In this document: in pieces, positions 8,058 through 15,658 of the stretch | How the letters are laid out: each line of letters opens with the position of its first letter | Numbering within the stretch: the first letter of the stretch is position 1 | NCBI GenBank assembly: GCA_016214125.1 | Contig: JACRPC010000042.1 | Span: forward strand, 1-64,000 | Direction of reading: 5' to 3' | Length of the DNA stretch: 64,000 nucleotides | From: Rhodospirillales bacterium | Lineage (GTDB): Bacteria; Pseudomonadota; Alphaproteobacteria; Rhodospirillales; WMHbin7 | The notes under the pieces: generated by a model | Seen by the model: the letters and a program-made list of their open reading frames with translations, nothing else | Told to the model about the DNA's origin: nothing | Databases searched by the model: none | Translations under genes and position numbers: made by a program

Positions 8058-8788
8058 GCGTCGATCTGATCATGCCGTCGCTTCAGAACCAAACCTTGAC
8101 AGAGATTGAGAGAAGCAACCGGAATAAACAAAGGAAAAAACCGCCTCTTGATCACACGGAAATCACGCTCAAGTTCGGTTATGATTTCGCTCGGGGAATT
8201 GATGTGTTCACTCCGGATAAACCAGTCATAGGATTGATTGTAGCGCCTTTCGAACAGGCGTTGAGCAGACATTCGACGCGCCAAACTGTATGCGAACCCG
8301 GGATCGCAGGGAATAACGACAACCAAATTTCCCTCTGGGGTCAGAAGGCGCCGCAGTTCCGCGAGGGCAGCGGGCAAGTTCGGAAGGTGCTCGAGAACAT
8401 GAACCGCAACCACGCGATCAAAGCTTTGATCGGGGTAATCGAGCCGTTCCTGACAATCGCCAACCTGGGCGACCACATTGGGAAAGCGCTCGGAAATGCG
8501 CGACGCCATATCCGATCGAAGTTCAACACAGTGGTAGGTCTGGTGGACGAGATTTTCGTAAGCTAGATGCTCGCCCAATCCTGCCCCGATCTCCAGGGTA
8601 CGACAGCCCAGCCAACTCGGCGCGGCTTGGACGGGAAACCGATGATTAAACCGCTCGATAATGCCGAAGCGTTTCGGAAGCACCTCGTGCCAATAATGCA
8701 TAAAGTCGTCGCGAATTCGCATCTGCTCCGTCGTCAGCGGCGCAAGAGTTTTGGGCCATTGAGACGATGGCTTCGGTTGGACAATCAT
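8054..8788 (-). CDS. Class I SAM-dependent methyltransferase
   Basis: 244 residues. Motif I is LEIGAGLGEHLAYE, an acidic motif II VELRS follows, and VVAVHVLEHLPNLPAALAELRRLL is the typical post-II/III segment of UbiE/Methyltransf_11-type enzymes. Likely O- or N-methylates a sugar or lipid-linked intermediate. It is co-transcribed with the radical SAM gene (ATGA overlap). No Shine-Dalgarno precedes the ATG, and a candidate promoter places the transcription start at about the start codon, so the mRNA could be leaderless. Confidence 0.8.
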   Translation of the reverse strand: MIVQPKPSSQWPKTLAPLTTEQMRIRDDFMHYWHEVLPKRFGIIERFNHRFPVQAAPSWLGCRTLEIGAGLGEHLAYENLVHQTYHCVELRSDMASRISERFPNVVAQVGDCQERLDYPDQSFDRVVAVHVLEHLPNLPAALAELRRLLTPEGNLVVVIPCDPGFAYSLARRMSAQRLFERRYNQSYDWFIRSEHINSPSEIITELERDFRVIKRRFFPLFIPVASLNLCQGLVLKRRHDQIDA

Positions 8789-8794
8789 GACGAA

Positions 8795-8823
8795 CAGGTA
8801 TGATTTGGGCGGGACTCTGTCAA
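8795..8823 (-). promoter_or_regulatory. Candidate promoter for the 8788-leftward genes
   Basis: Minus strand: TTGACA (8823-8818), 17-base spacer, TACCTG (8800-8795). The -35 is perfect and the -10 is weak. Transcription would start near 8788, which is the ATG itself. It is divergent from the 8836 promoter. Confidence 0.4.
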
Positions 8824-8835
8824 GTGCGGGCTGGG

Positions 8836-8864
8836 TTGACAGGTCATACCCCCAATTTTAGAGT
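8836..8864 (+). promoter_or_regulatory. Candidate sigma-70 promoter for the 8894 gene
   Basis: TTGACA (8836-8841), 17-base spacer, TAGAGT (8859-8864). Start expected near 8871, leaving a short leader with GGAAGG at 8885-8890 ahead of the GTG at 8894. It lies in the 105-base divergent gap between two methyltransferase genes. Confidence 0.5.
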
Positions 8865-8893
8865 GCCGCCGTTTTCGCCCTCCCGGAAGGATC

Positions 8894-9511
8894 GTGATTG
8901 CGATGCGTCGCCTGCTCGCCCGCCTGATCGAGCGCGCCCTGGCGCTGCCCCTGGTGTTCGAGCTGCAGCAGCGTCTGAACGCTTATGACGACGTCAAGGC
9001 CGAGTTCGCCGACTATCTGGCGGGGTCGGGACGCACCATCCTCGATCTCGGCTGTTCGACCGGCAATTGCGCCGCTCACATCCTCGACATGGCGACCAAC
9101 GACTATACCGGAATCGATGTGCATGCCGGCTATACCGAGATCGCCCAACGGAAATATCCGGCCGGACATTTTCGGGCCATGGACGGCCGGGAGCTCGATT
9201 TTCCCGACGATCATTTCGATCTCGTTACCATCATCAGCGTGCTGCACCACATGCCCGACCCGGTGGTGGCCGATTGCCTTGGCGAAGTGCGCCGTGTGAT
9301 GAAGCCCAGCGGGCGGGTGCTCTTGATCGAGCCGGTGACGACGCCCGGGTGGTGGATGAGCAATTTCTTGCTGTCGATCGATCGCGGCCGCTTTGTTCGC
9401 TCGCCCGAGGGCTATCGCGCCTTCCTGAACGGCTTCGGCTTCGAGCGCGAGCGTTTCTGCGTCTTCGGCCCGCATCGCTTTGCCTCTTATGTGCTGACCA
9501 AAGGTAGCTAG
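8894..9511 (+). CDS. Class I SAM-dependent methyltransferase
   Basis: 205 residues from GTG at 8894; an ATG at 8903 is the alternative start. Motif I is ILDLGCSTGNCAAHI, followed by YTGIDVHAGYTEIA and the VLHHMPDP...EVRRVMKPSGRVLLIEP block of Methyltransf_11-type enzymes. Single-gene transcription unit by position, with its own promoter. Its stop (TAG) overlaps the stop of the converging radical SAM gene by 4 bases. Likely methylates a sugar or sugar lipid; the substrate is unknown. Confidence 0.82.
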   Translation: MIAMRRLLARLIERALALPLVFELQQRLNAYDDVKAEFADYLAGSGRTILDLGCSTGNCAAHILDMATNDYTGIDVHAGYTEIAQRKYPAGHFRAMDGRELDFPDDHFDLVTIISVLHHMPDPVVADCLGEVRRVMKPSGRVLLIEPVTTPGWWMSNFLLSIDRGRFVRSPEGYRAFLNGFGFERERFCVFGPHRFASYVLTKGS

Positions 9512-10947
9512 TTCTTCACCACCATCCGCCAGAAGATGCCTAACAGATAGGGCAATTCCCTCCAGACGGCGCGCGAGCGATTGAGGCGGAATTTGAGATT
9601 GTAGCCGTACCAGACGTAATAGAAGACGCGGTAGAGCCCGCCCAGCGGCAGATCGCAAAGGAAGGTGACGTAGGGCCGCAGCCTGGGAAAGCGGACGACC
9701 AGACCGAACAGCTTGTGCAGATTCTCGATGCGGCGCCTTACGACCGGACTCTTGAAATTGAGCATGGTCGTGCGCTTGTTGGTTTCGATATAGGCCGCAT
9801 CCTCATCAAGGAAGCCGTGCGACCGCGCGTAAGCCTCGATTGGGGTGCCTGGATAGGGATAAAGGATCGATGACCAGGCGTAGGTCGGCTTGATGATGAT
9901 GTTGAGGTCCAAGGTTTCCAAATCAACCGGGTAGGGATCGGGTACCGGTAGGCCAATTAAATTTTGGGTCGCAATGCCCACCCGGTGCTTTTGCAAGATC
10001 CGTGCGGCCGCGACCACTTTTTCGTTGGACAGGTTGCGTTCCAGAATTTCATTGGCGATGCGCTCGTTGCCACACTCGACGCCCATGAAGACAAATTTCA
10101 AGCCCGCCTTGGCCAATTCTTCGACCACCGCCTCGTTGACCGAATTGGCGCGCATATTGCAGTAGAATGGAAGGCCGATCCGGTCCTTGTAGAGGCGGCA
10201 GAAATCCTCGACCCAGCCCTTCGGCTTGACGGTAAAGACGTCGTCCCAAAAAGCGACCAGCTCGACGCCGGTCTGATCGCGAACCTGGGCGATTTCGGTA
10301 ACCACTTGGCTGGGCTGGCGGGCGCGCATGACTTTGCCCAGGCCTTTGTAGTCCTCGTTGAACTTGGCGTTGAAGCAGTAGGAGCAGCGATAGGGGCAGC
10401 CGCGCCCGGCGATGAACGCCTTGATCCCCAGTCCGGTGAGCTTGGGGGGCGCCTCGAAAAGAATGGCGCGATCGGGCGCCGGCAGTGCGGTCATGTCGAC
10501 AAAGGGGGCGAGCGGATTCTTGAAAATATTGCCATCATGCTTGGCGTGGAAGGTGAGGGTGAGCCACCAGGCTTCGCCCGCCTCGACGCGGCGGCAGAAT
10601 TCGGGAAAGACGCTGTCGCCCTCGCCCACGCAGATGGCATCGAGACCTTCCTCGCCCAGCACGTCCTGGCGGAAGGTGGCGTGCGGTCCTCCCAAAACCG
10701 CCAGGAAATCGAACGACCTCTTGAGGGTTCGGTTGAGTTCAAGGAGCGCCGTATGCTCGCCGGTCATGGCGCTGTAGCCAATGACCCGCGGGGCAAAATC
10801 ACCGACCAATTTGGGGAAGGCCTTGGCCGGGGTGGGGCCCAGAACCGCCAGGCGAACCTTATGCCCCGCCGCCTTCAAAGCGGCGCTGAGATAGGTGACC
10901 GCCAACCGCTCGATCATGGTGTCTTTGTAGACCAAAAGCACGTTCAT
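9508..10947 (-). CDS. B12-binding-domain radical SAM protein
   Basis: 479 residues from ATG at 10947, chosen because MNVLLVYKDT begins the cobalamin-binding-like domain and GGAGA precedes it; an in-frame extension to 11154 is not homologous and crosses the neighbour. The 4Fe-4S motif GCPYRCSYC has Cys at 184, 188 and 191, exactly as in the protein at 6600-8057. A central radical SAM barrel and a basic C-terminal region follow. Probably a paralogue acting on a related glycan or lipid; function unknown. Convergent with the methyltransferase gene at 8894. Confidence 0.8.
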   Translation of the reverse strand: MNVLLVYKDTMIERLAVTYLSAALKAAGHKVRLAVLGPTPAKAFPKLVGDFAPRVIGYSAMTGEHTALLELNRTLKRSFDFLAVLGGPHATFRQDVLGEEGLDAICVGEGDSVFPEFCRRVEAGEAWWLTLTFHAKHDGNIFKNPLAPFVDMTALPAPDRAILFEAPPKLTGLGIKAFIAGRGCPYRCSYCFNAKFNEDYKGLGKVMRARQPSQVVTEIAQVRDQTGVELVAFWDDVFTVKPKGWVEDFCRLYKDRIGLPFYCNMRANSVNEAVVEELAKAGLKFVFMGVECGNERIANEILERNLSNEKVVAAARILQKHRVGIATQNLIGLPVPDPYPVDLETLDLNIIIKPTYAWSSILYPYPGTPIEAYARSHGFLDEDAAYIETNKRTTMLNFKSPVVRRRIENLHKLFGLVVRFPRLRPYVTFLCDLPLGGLYRVFYYVWYGYNLKFRLNRSRAVWRELPYLLGIFWRMVVKN

Positions 10948-11027
10948 AGAGCGTCTCCGAGGCAAGGCGGCGGACCATATCATGGGGGTGCGGCGAAAAC
11001 CAGCAATGGGCCGATTCCCTCCTCCTG

Positions 11028-11057
11028 TTGACTTCGGCGTCGCGCCATCCGTATACA
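11028..11057 (+). promoter_or_regulatory. Candidate promoter for the 11063 membrane-protein gene
   Basis: TTGACT (11028-11033), 18-base spacer, TATACA (11052-11057). The predicted start falls at about the ATG (11063), implying a very short or absent leader. It lies in the 115-base divergent gap. Confidence 0.45.
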
Positions 11058-11062
11058 GGCTT

Positions 11063-12688
11063 ATGAATGCGTCTTTTTCGCCTTCTGGCAACTGGGCGGC
11101 CCGGGTTTCGATTATCCTTCTTGCGCTTCTGTCGCATGGCTGGATATTGATCAATGACGGGCGTTATCTTGATGCCACCTACTTCGAATATTTTTTCGAA
11201 GCGGGGCGTTATGACATCCTCCTTTGGAACTTTGCCGGCGTTGCCTTGCGTCCCTGGTTGTGGTTGATGTCGCCGCTCGTTGGTTCGAGCTCAGCCGGGT
11301 GGATTCTGAAATTGGTCGAGGTTCTGTCTTTGATGACGATCGGGTTGATCGTCCATGATGGCGCTCGCCGCTATGCGCACCTTCTGCCCAACGAGGCGCT
11401 TGGCTTGGCCGCAATCACGATAACCTTTCCGGTTTATGCTTCCGCGGTTATGTCAAATACGGTGATTTATTTCTTTCCGACCGCCCTCTTTTTTTCGGGT
11501 TGGCACATTCTGATTGGGTCGAGCATGGGCCCGGCGAGAGCGCCTTGGCGCTACAGCACTTCCCTTTTTATGATTACCCTTTCTTTTCTCCACAATTCGC
11601 TGCTGGTCTTCCATTATGCGTTCGTTGTTCTGCTGTTCACGCAAACCGCGCATCCAGCAGGCGTTCATGGACTAAGGGCGTCCGCGACAACGTTCTTAAG
11701 GCGGCACACACTCCTGATCGTGCTGCCGCCGATCTTTTTTTTCCTGCGTCATCTGTCATTCATTCTCAATCCGATTCCACCTTTCACGGTTCACAATGCG
11801 GTGTCGCTCAATCCCCTGACCGTCGGCAAGGCATTGCTGCACTTGATCAATGAGGGGGTGGTGGTCAATCTGCTGGCGGCTTTGGGCAACAGCCTTTTTC
11901 TCATGGCCTTGATCCCCGCCCTCTTGGTCAGCCATGCGATCAAGCGGCAAACCGGCGACGCCGAATGGCGCCGGACGACAATCCTCATGGGCTTTGGCCT
12001 CCTGTTCCTGCTGGCGGCACTTTTCCCCTACGCCGCGGCCGCCAAGGGTGTCCCGGTGAACAGCCTTGGATCTCGCTATTTCATCCAAAGTGGGTTTGGC
12101 GTGGCCTTGCTATTGATCGCAGCCATACGGGCGCTTCCCGATTCTCTGTGCGAGATGCGCGGCACCCTAATGGCGACGCTCACTCTCGCCTTCGCTCTTG
12201 TGGGCATCGACAGTTACCTGATGTGGCAGGCCCGTTGGGCCAAGGACCGCGCGACAATACAGGCGCTTGCAGGAATGGCACCGCTCGCCCCAGGTACTGT
12301 GGTGCTGTGGGACGACCAGATGAGGATTGGCGCCGAAGTCTACCGCTCCTTCGAACTGTCCTGGTTTCTGCAAAAGGCTTGGGTCCGCCAGGCTTGGTAT
12401 CCTTTGTACGCTGGAGACCGCGATCTTTCCTATCTTACGACCGATCCCAATCTGCACACGATTTACCGCGACGGCTATCTCCTTGCCGATTTCGTCTGGA
12501 ACGGCTGCACCGCGCCGCTGGTTGTCGAGGCGAAAGTTCCGCGTGAAACAGACCGCCAGATCGCGCGCCATTATTTGATGGCGCGCTTCGCCGGCGGCAA
12601 AGCCCTCGAATCCTATCTGGAATCCTTGGTGACGGTGACGGTTGGCCAATCCACCTGTGGCCTTGCTCTGCCCGAAAAGAAACCCTAA
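11063..12688 (+). CDS. Polytopic membrane protein, GT-C / GtrII-like candidate
   Basis: 541 residues with about ten hydrophobic segments (for example VSIILLALLSHGWIL, AITITFPVYASAVM, FLMALIPALLVS, LLFLLAALFPYAAAA) and a C-terminal soluble domain of about 130 residues. An acidic motif NDGRYLDATYF follows the first membrane segment, where GT-C glycosyltransferases place their catalytic Asp. The converging neighbour at 12685 is a GtrB-like polyprenyl-phosphate glycosyltransferase, the usual partner of GtrII-type membrane transferases. It could instead be an unrelated membrane protein. Less GC-rich than surrounding genes. ATG at 11063 was chosen because it directly precedes the first membrane segment. 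Confidence 0.55.
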   Translation: MNASFSPSGNWAARVSIILLALLSHGWILINDGRYLDATYFEYFFEAGRYDILLWNFAGVALRPWLWLMSPLVGSSSAGWILKLVEVLSLMTIGLIVHDGARRYAHLLPNEALGLAAITITFPVYASAVMSNTVIYFFPTALFFSGWHILIGSSMGPARAPWRYSTSLFMITLSFLHNSLLVFHYAFVVLLFTQTAHPAGVHGLRASATTFLRRHTLLIVLPPIFFFLRHLSFILNPIPPFTVHNAVSLNPLTVGKALLHLINEGVVVNLLAALGNSLFLMALIPALLVSHAIKRQTGDAEWRRTTILMGFGLLFLLAALFPYAAAAKGVPVNSLGSRYFIQSGFGVALLLIAAIRALPDSLCEMRGTLMATLTLAFALVGIDSYLMWQARWAKDRATIQALAGMAPLAPGTVVLWDDQMRIGAEVYRSFELSWFLQKAWVRQAWYPLYAGDRDLSYLTTDPNLHTIYRDGYLLADFVWNGCTAPLVVEAKVPRETDRQIARHYLMARFAGGKALESYLESLVTVTVGQSTCGLALPEKKP

Positions 12689-13638
12689 GCCGATGGCGGG
12701 GGCGGCAGATTGATCCGCCTCTCCACGATGTAGCGCGGCCGGTGGCGGACCTCTTCATAGATGCGGCCGATATATTCGCCCAACAAACCGATTCCGGTGA
12801 GTTGAACGCCGCCCAGGAACAGCACCAGGATCACCAAGGTCGGGACGCCCAGCGGATAGTCGGTGCCCATCGCGAAGGTGGCGACGATGAACAGAATCCC
12901 CAACACGCTCAAGGACGCCACCGCCAACCCCAACCACATCAGCAAGGAGAGCGGCACGGTGGAAAAGCCGATCAGGCCGTTCAGGCCGATCCGCATCGAG
13001 CCCAGGAAGCGGTTGTAATTGCCTTGGCCGACCGCCCGCTCGTCGCGGTCATAATCGACGGCGGCCTGGCGAAAGCCCACGAAAGCGACTAGGCCACGCA
13101 GAAAGCCGTGCCGCTCGGGCAGGCGGCGCAATTCCTCGATCACCTTGCGGCTCAACAAGCGGAAATCGCCGGTGTTGCGGGGAATGGCCACATCGCTCAG
13201 CCGGTTGATGACCCAGTAGCCGAAATAGGAGATCGCCTTCTTGACCAGGGTCTCGCCCTTGCGCGAACGGCGCTGGGCATAGACGACATCGAAGCCGTCT
13301 CGCCATTTGGCAACCATCGCCTCGATCAACTCCGGCGGGTCCTGAAGATCGACGTCGATCACCACGCAGGCCTCGCCCTGGGCGTGCAGGATGCCGGCCA
13401 TGGTGGCCGAGGGTTGGCCGAAACGCCGGCTCATGACGATGAGGCCAATGCGGGGATTGCGGGCGATTTCGGCCTCGATCACCGCTTCCGTCCGGTCGGG
13501 CGAAGGGTCGAGCGCGAACAGGATTTCGTATGAGCCGAGGGGCGCCAGCACCGGCTCCAGCCGATCCAGGAAGGGCTTGATGCTGCGCTCTTCCTTATAG
13601 ACCGGCACCACCACCGAAAGGATCGGGGCCTGCGTCAT
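12685..13638 (-). CDS. GT2 polyprenyl-phosphate glycosyltransferase (GtrB/ArnC/DPM1-like)
   Basis: 317 residues. The N-terminal GT-A domain starts LSVVVPVYKEERSI, with DVDLQDPPELI carrying the DxD. Two C-terminal membrane segments (VPLSLLMWLGLAVASLSVLGILFIV and LVILVLFLGGVQLTGIGLLGEYIGRIY) match the GtrB/ArnC fold that loads a sugar from a nucleotide donor onto undecaprenyl phosphate. The sugar would then be used by a GT-C enzyme such as the neighbour at 11063. The gene lies 4 bases after the transaldolase gene in the same operon, and its stop overlaps the stop of the converging membrane-protein gene. Confidence 0.85.
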   Translation of the reverse strand: MTQAPILSVVVPVYKEERSIKPFLDRLEPVLAPLGSYEILFALDPSPDRTEAVIEAEIARNPRIGLIVMSRRFGQPSATMAGILHAQGEACVVIDVDLQDPPELIEAMVAKWRDGFDVVYAQRRSRKGETLVKKAISYFGYWVINRLSDVAIPRNTGDFRLLSRKVIEELRRLPERHGFLRGLVAFVGFRQAAVDYDRDERAVGQGNYNRFLGSMRIGLNGLIGFSTVPLSLLMWLGLAVASLSVLGILFIVATFAMGTDYPLGVPTLVILVLFLGGVQLTGIGLLGEYIGRIYEEVRHRPRYIVERRINLPPPPSA

Positions 13639-13642
13639 CGTT

Positions 13643-14356
13643 TTAGACGATCTTGAATCCGGCCGCCTGGGCGTCGGCGTAGAACATCTTCACCGTCTCC
13701 AGCGAATACTGGTCGAGATCCTTGCCCACCAGGGCCAGCTTGGCCAGGATGTCGGGGGTCGCGGTCAGGATATGGCAGCCGCAATCCTGCGCCTCGAAAA
13801 CATTCAGAAGCTCGCGCGGGCTGGCCCACAGCAATTCGGCCTTGGGATTGCTTTTGAGGATCTTCGCCGCCTCGGCCATGATCGGCACCGGCGCCCGGCC
13901 GGTGTCGGCGATCCGACCGGCGAAAACCGAAACGATGGTGCGCGCCTTGGGATCGATCGCCTGGGCCACCGCCTTCACCTGATCGAGCGTCAGAATAGCG
14001 GTGACGTTGAGCGAGAAACCCTCGGCGGACAGCTTCCGTATCAAGGGAACCGCGCTGTCGCGTTGGGTGTTGGTGACCGGCACCTTGATGTAGGTGTCGC
14101 CGCCCCAGCCGGCGATAGCGCGCGCCTCCTTTTCCATGGTCGGGAAATCGTCGGAGAAGACTTCGAACGAGATTGGCAGGTCGGGGATCGCGGCGATCGC
14201 CTGACGCGCAAATCCCTCGTAATCGCGGATGCCGGCCTTCTTCATCAAGGTGGGGTTGGTGGTGAAGCCCTGCACCGAACGGGCGGCATAGGCCTTGGTC
14301 ATGGCACCGATGTCGGCACCGTCCATGAAGAGCTTGATCGAAAGCGGGTTCGACAT
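13643..14356 (-). CDS. Transaldolase (TalC/fructose-6-phosphate aldolase-type)
   Basis: 237 residues, the short transaldolase subfamily. KLFMDGADI and GFTTNPTLMKKAG form the N-terminal strand and substrate loop, TYIKVPVTNT carries the Schiff-base Lys (K91), and NVTAILTLDQ is the conserved asparagine region. Transaldolase interconverts sedoheptulose 7-phosphate, and sedoheptulose 7-phosphate is the substrate of GmhA. Its presence beside a full GDP-heptose gene set suggests it helps supply the precursor. First gene of a two-gene minus operon with a candidate promoter at 14421-14392. Confidence 0.82.
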   Translation of the reverse strand: MSNPLSIKLFMDGADIGAMTKAYAARSVQGFTTNPTLMKKAGIRDYEGFARQAIAAIPDLPISFEVFSDDFPTMEKEARAIAGWGGDTYIKVPVTNTQRDSAVPLIRKLSAEGFSLNVTAILTLDQVKAVAQAIDPKARTIVSVFAGRIADTGRAPVPIMAEAAKILKSNPKAELLWASPRELLNVFEAQDCGCHILTATPDILAKLALVGKDLDQYSLETVKMFYADAQAAGFKIV

Positions 14357-14391
14357 AACGCAACCATCCCAAGACCGGAAAAACCGCGCGC

Positions 14392-14421
14392 ACTCTACAA
14401 GCCCGGCTCGGCCCCTGTCCA
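14392..14421 (-). promoter_or_regulatory. Candidate promoter for the transaldolase/GtrB-like operon
   Basis: Minus strand: TGGACA (14421-14416), 18-base spacer, TAGAGT (14397-14392). Start would be about 30 bases before the ATG at 14356. On the opposite strand a perfect TTGACA (14431-14436) has no convincing -10, so the gmhB promoter remains unclear. Confidence 0.4.
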
Positions 14422-14484
14422 GACGCGGGCTTGACAGGAGACGGTGAAGCGGCGATTGGTTGCCCCCTTAGGGAATTCAAAGAC

Positions 14485-15057
14485 ATGGCCCAAAAGCGCT
14501 ATGTGCTGATCGACCGCGACGGCACGCTCAACATCGACAAGGTCTATCTGGCCGATCCGGCGGGCTTCGAATTCTTCCCCGGCGCGGTGGAGGGCTTGGC
14601 ACGTCTGGCAGCCGCCGGCTTCGGCTTGGTGGTGGTCACCAACCAGTCCGGCATCGGACGCGGCTTGATCACCCAAACCCAGCTCGCGGCCGTGCATGCC
14701 CGCATGGAAGCGATGCTGGCCGAACGGGGCGTGCGGCTCGATGGAATCTATGTCTGTCCGCACGCGCCCGAGGAACCCTGCGATTGCCGCAAGCCAAAGC
14801 CCGGGCTGGGGTTGGCGGCAATTCGCGATCTGAGCTTCGATCCGGGTCGGGCCTTTCTGATCGGCGATAAGGCTGCTGACATTGAACTGGGCCAAGCCAT
14901 CGGAACCCCGACCATCTTGGTCCGTACCGGCGAGGGTTGGATCGTCGAGCGCCAGGGAAACTGTCGTCCCGATTTCACCGTCGACGATTTGGCGGCGGCC
15001 TGCGATCTCATCCTGTCCAAGCTTTCTTTACAGAAACACGGCTCGGATGGTAATTAG
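14485..15057 (+). CDS. gmhB: D,D-heptose 1,7-bisphosphate phosphatase
   Basis: 190-residue HAD-superfamily phosphatase. The nucleophile motif is IDRDGTLN (D10, D12), VTNQSGIGRG is motif II, and CPHAPEEPCDCRKPKPG holds the structural zinc ligands of GmhB (C91, H93, C99, C101). GDKAADIELG is motif IV. It removes the 7-phosphate of heptose 1,7-bisphosphate between the HddA and HddC steps. With HddA and the HddC-GmhA fusion on the other strand, this completes the four-step GDP-heptose pathway. ATG at 14485 fits the family N-terminus. First gene of the plus-strand run. Confidence 0.9.
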   Translation: MAQKRYVLIDRDGTLNIDKVYLADPAGFEFFPGAVEGLARLAAAGFGLVVVTNQSGIGRGLITQTQLAAVHARMEAMLAERGVRLDGIYVCPHAPEEPCDCRKPKPGLGLAAIRDLSFDPGRAFLIGDKAADIELGQAIGTPTILVRTGEGWIVERQGNCRPDFTVDDLAAACDLILSKLSLQKHGSDGN

Positions 15058-15061
15058 CCGC

Positions 15062-15484
15062 ATGGCAACCCATGAAAACCACGCGCACGCTCAATCGGTA
15101 AAGCAGGGCTCGGACAAGGCGTTCGGCCTTGTTTTTGCGGTGTTTTTTGCCATTATCGGCCTGTGGCCGCTCAAAGGGGGTGAAGGCCCGCGCGTCTGGG
15201 CGCTGGGCCTGGCGATCGCCTTCCTGCTGGTCGCACTGATCCGCCCAGATATTCTCAAGCCCTTGAATAGGCTTTGGTTTCTCTTTGGCTTGGTTCTGCA
15301 TCGGATCGTCAGCCCGATCGTCATGGCGCTGCTGTTTTTTGCCGTGGTGACGCCGGTGGGCTTGCTGATGCGCCTGTTCGGCAAGGACCCGATGCAGCGC
15401 CGGTTTGATGCCAAAGCCGAAAGCTATTGGATTCCCCGCCCGCCGCCCGTCGAAGGCCAGGGCAGCATGACCAACCAATTTTAG
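15062..15484 (+). CDS. SxtJ-like small membrane protein
   Basis: 140 residues. A short polar N-terminus is followed by three or four hydrophobic segments (FGLVFAVFFAIIGLWPL, WALGLAIAFLLVALI, LNRLWFLFGLVLHRIVSPIVMALLFFAVVTPVGLLM), then the tail DPMQRRFDAKAESYWIPRP. The tail and order match the SxtJ family, which lies next to NodU-type carbamoyltransferases in saxitoxin and polysaccharide clusters. The function is not established; it may help membrane coupling of the carbamoyltransferase encoded two genes downstream. Starts 4 bases after the gmhB stop. Confidence 0.72.
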   Translation: MATHENHAHAQSVKQGSDKAFGLVFAVFFAIIGLWPLKGGEGPRVWALGLAIAFLLVALIRPDILKPLNRLWFLFGLVLHRIVSPIVMALLFFAVVTPVGLLMRLFGKDPMQRRFDAKAESYWIPRPPPVEGQGSMTNQF

Positions 15485-15495
15485 AGGCACGCGCC

Positions 15496-15645
15496 ATGTC
15501 TTTCCTGGCCGAACTGTGGGCCTTCCTTCGGGTGCGAAAAAAATACTGGCTCCTGCCGGTGATGATTATGATGGTGCTGTTCGGCGGACTGATCGTCTTG
15601 GCGCAGGGCTCGGCGGTGGCACCCTTCATCTACACCCTCTTCTGA
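15496..15645 (+). CDS. Small single-pass membrane protein (DUF5989-like)
   Basis: 49 residues: a cytoplasmic MSFLAELWAFLRVRKKYWLL followed by one hydrophobic helix (PVMIMMVLFGGLIVLAQGS) and a short tail. Tiny proteins of this form occur between SxtJ-type proteins and carbamoyltransferases in bacterial polysaccharide loci. Start ATG at 15496 is 11 bases after the upstream stop. Role unknown; the conserved order suggests it works with the carbamoyltransferase. Confidence 0.7.
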   Translation: MSFLAELWAFLRVRKKYWLLPVMIMMVLFGGLIVLAQGSAVAPFIYTLF

Positions 15646-15658
15646 GTTTCGGACGCGC

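Noticed and set aside
14431-14436. Perfect TTGACA upstream of gmhB
   Set aside because: No convincing -10 at 16-18 bases, so it was not reported as a promoter.
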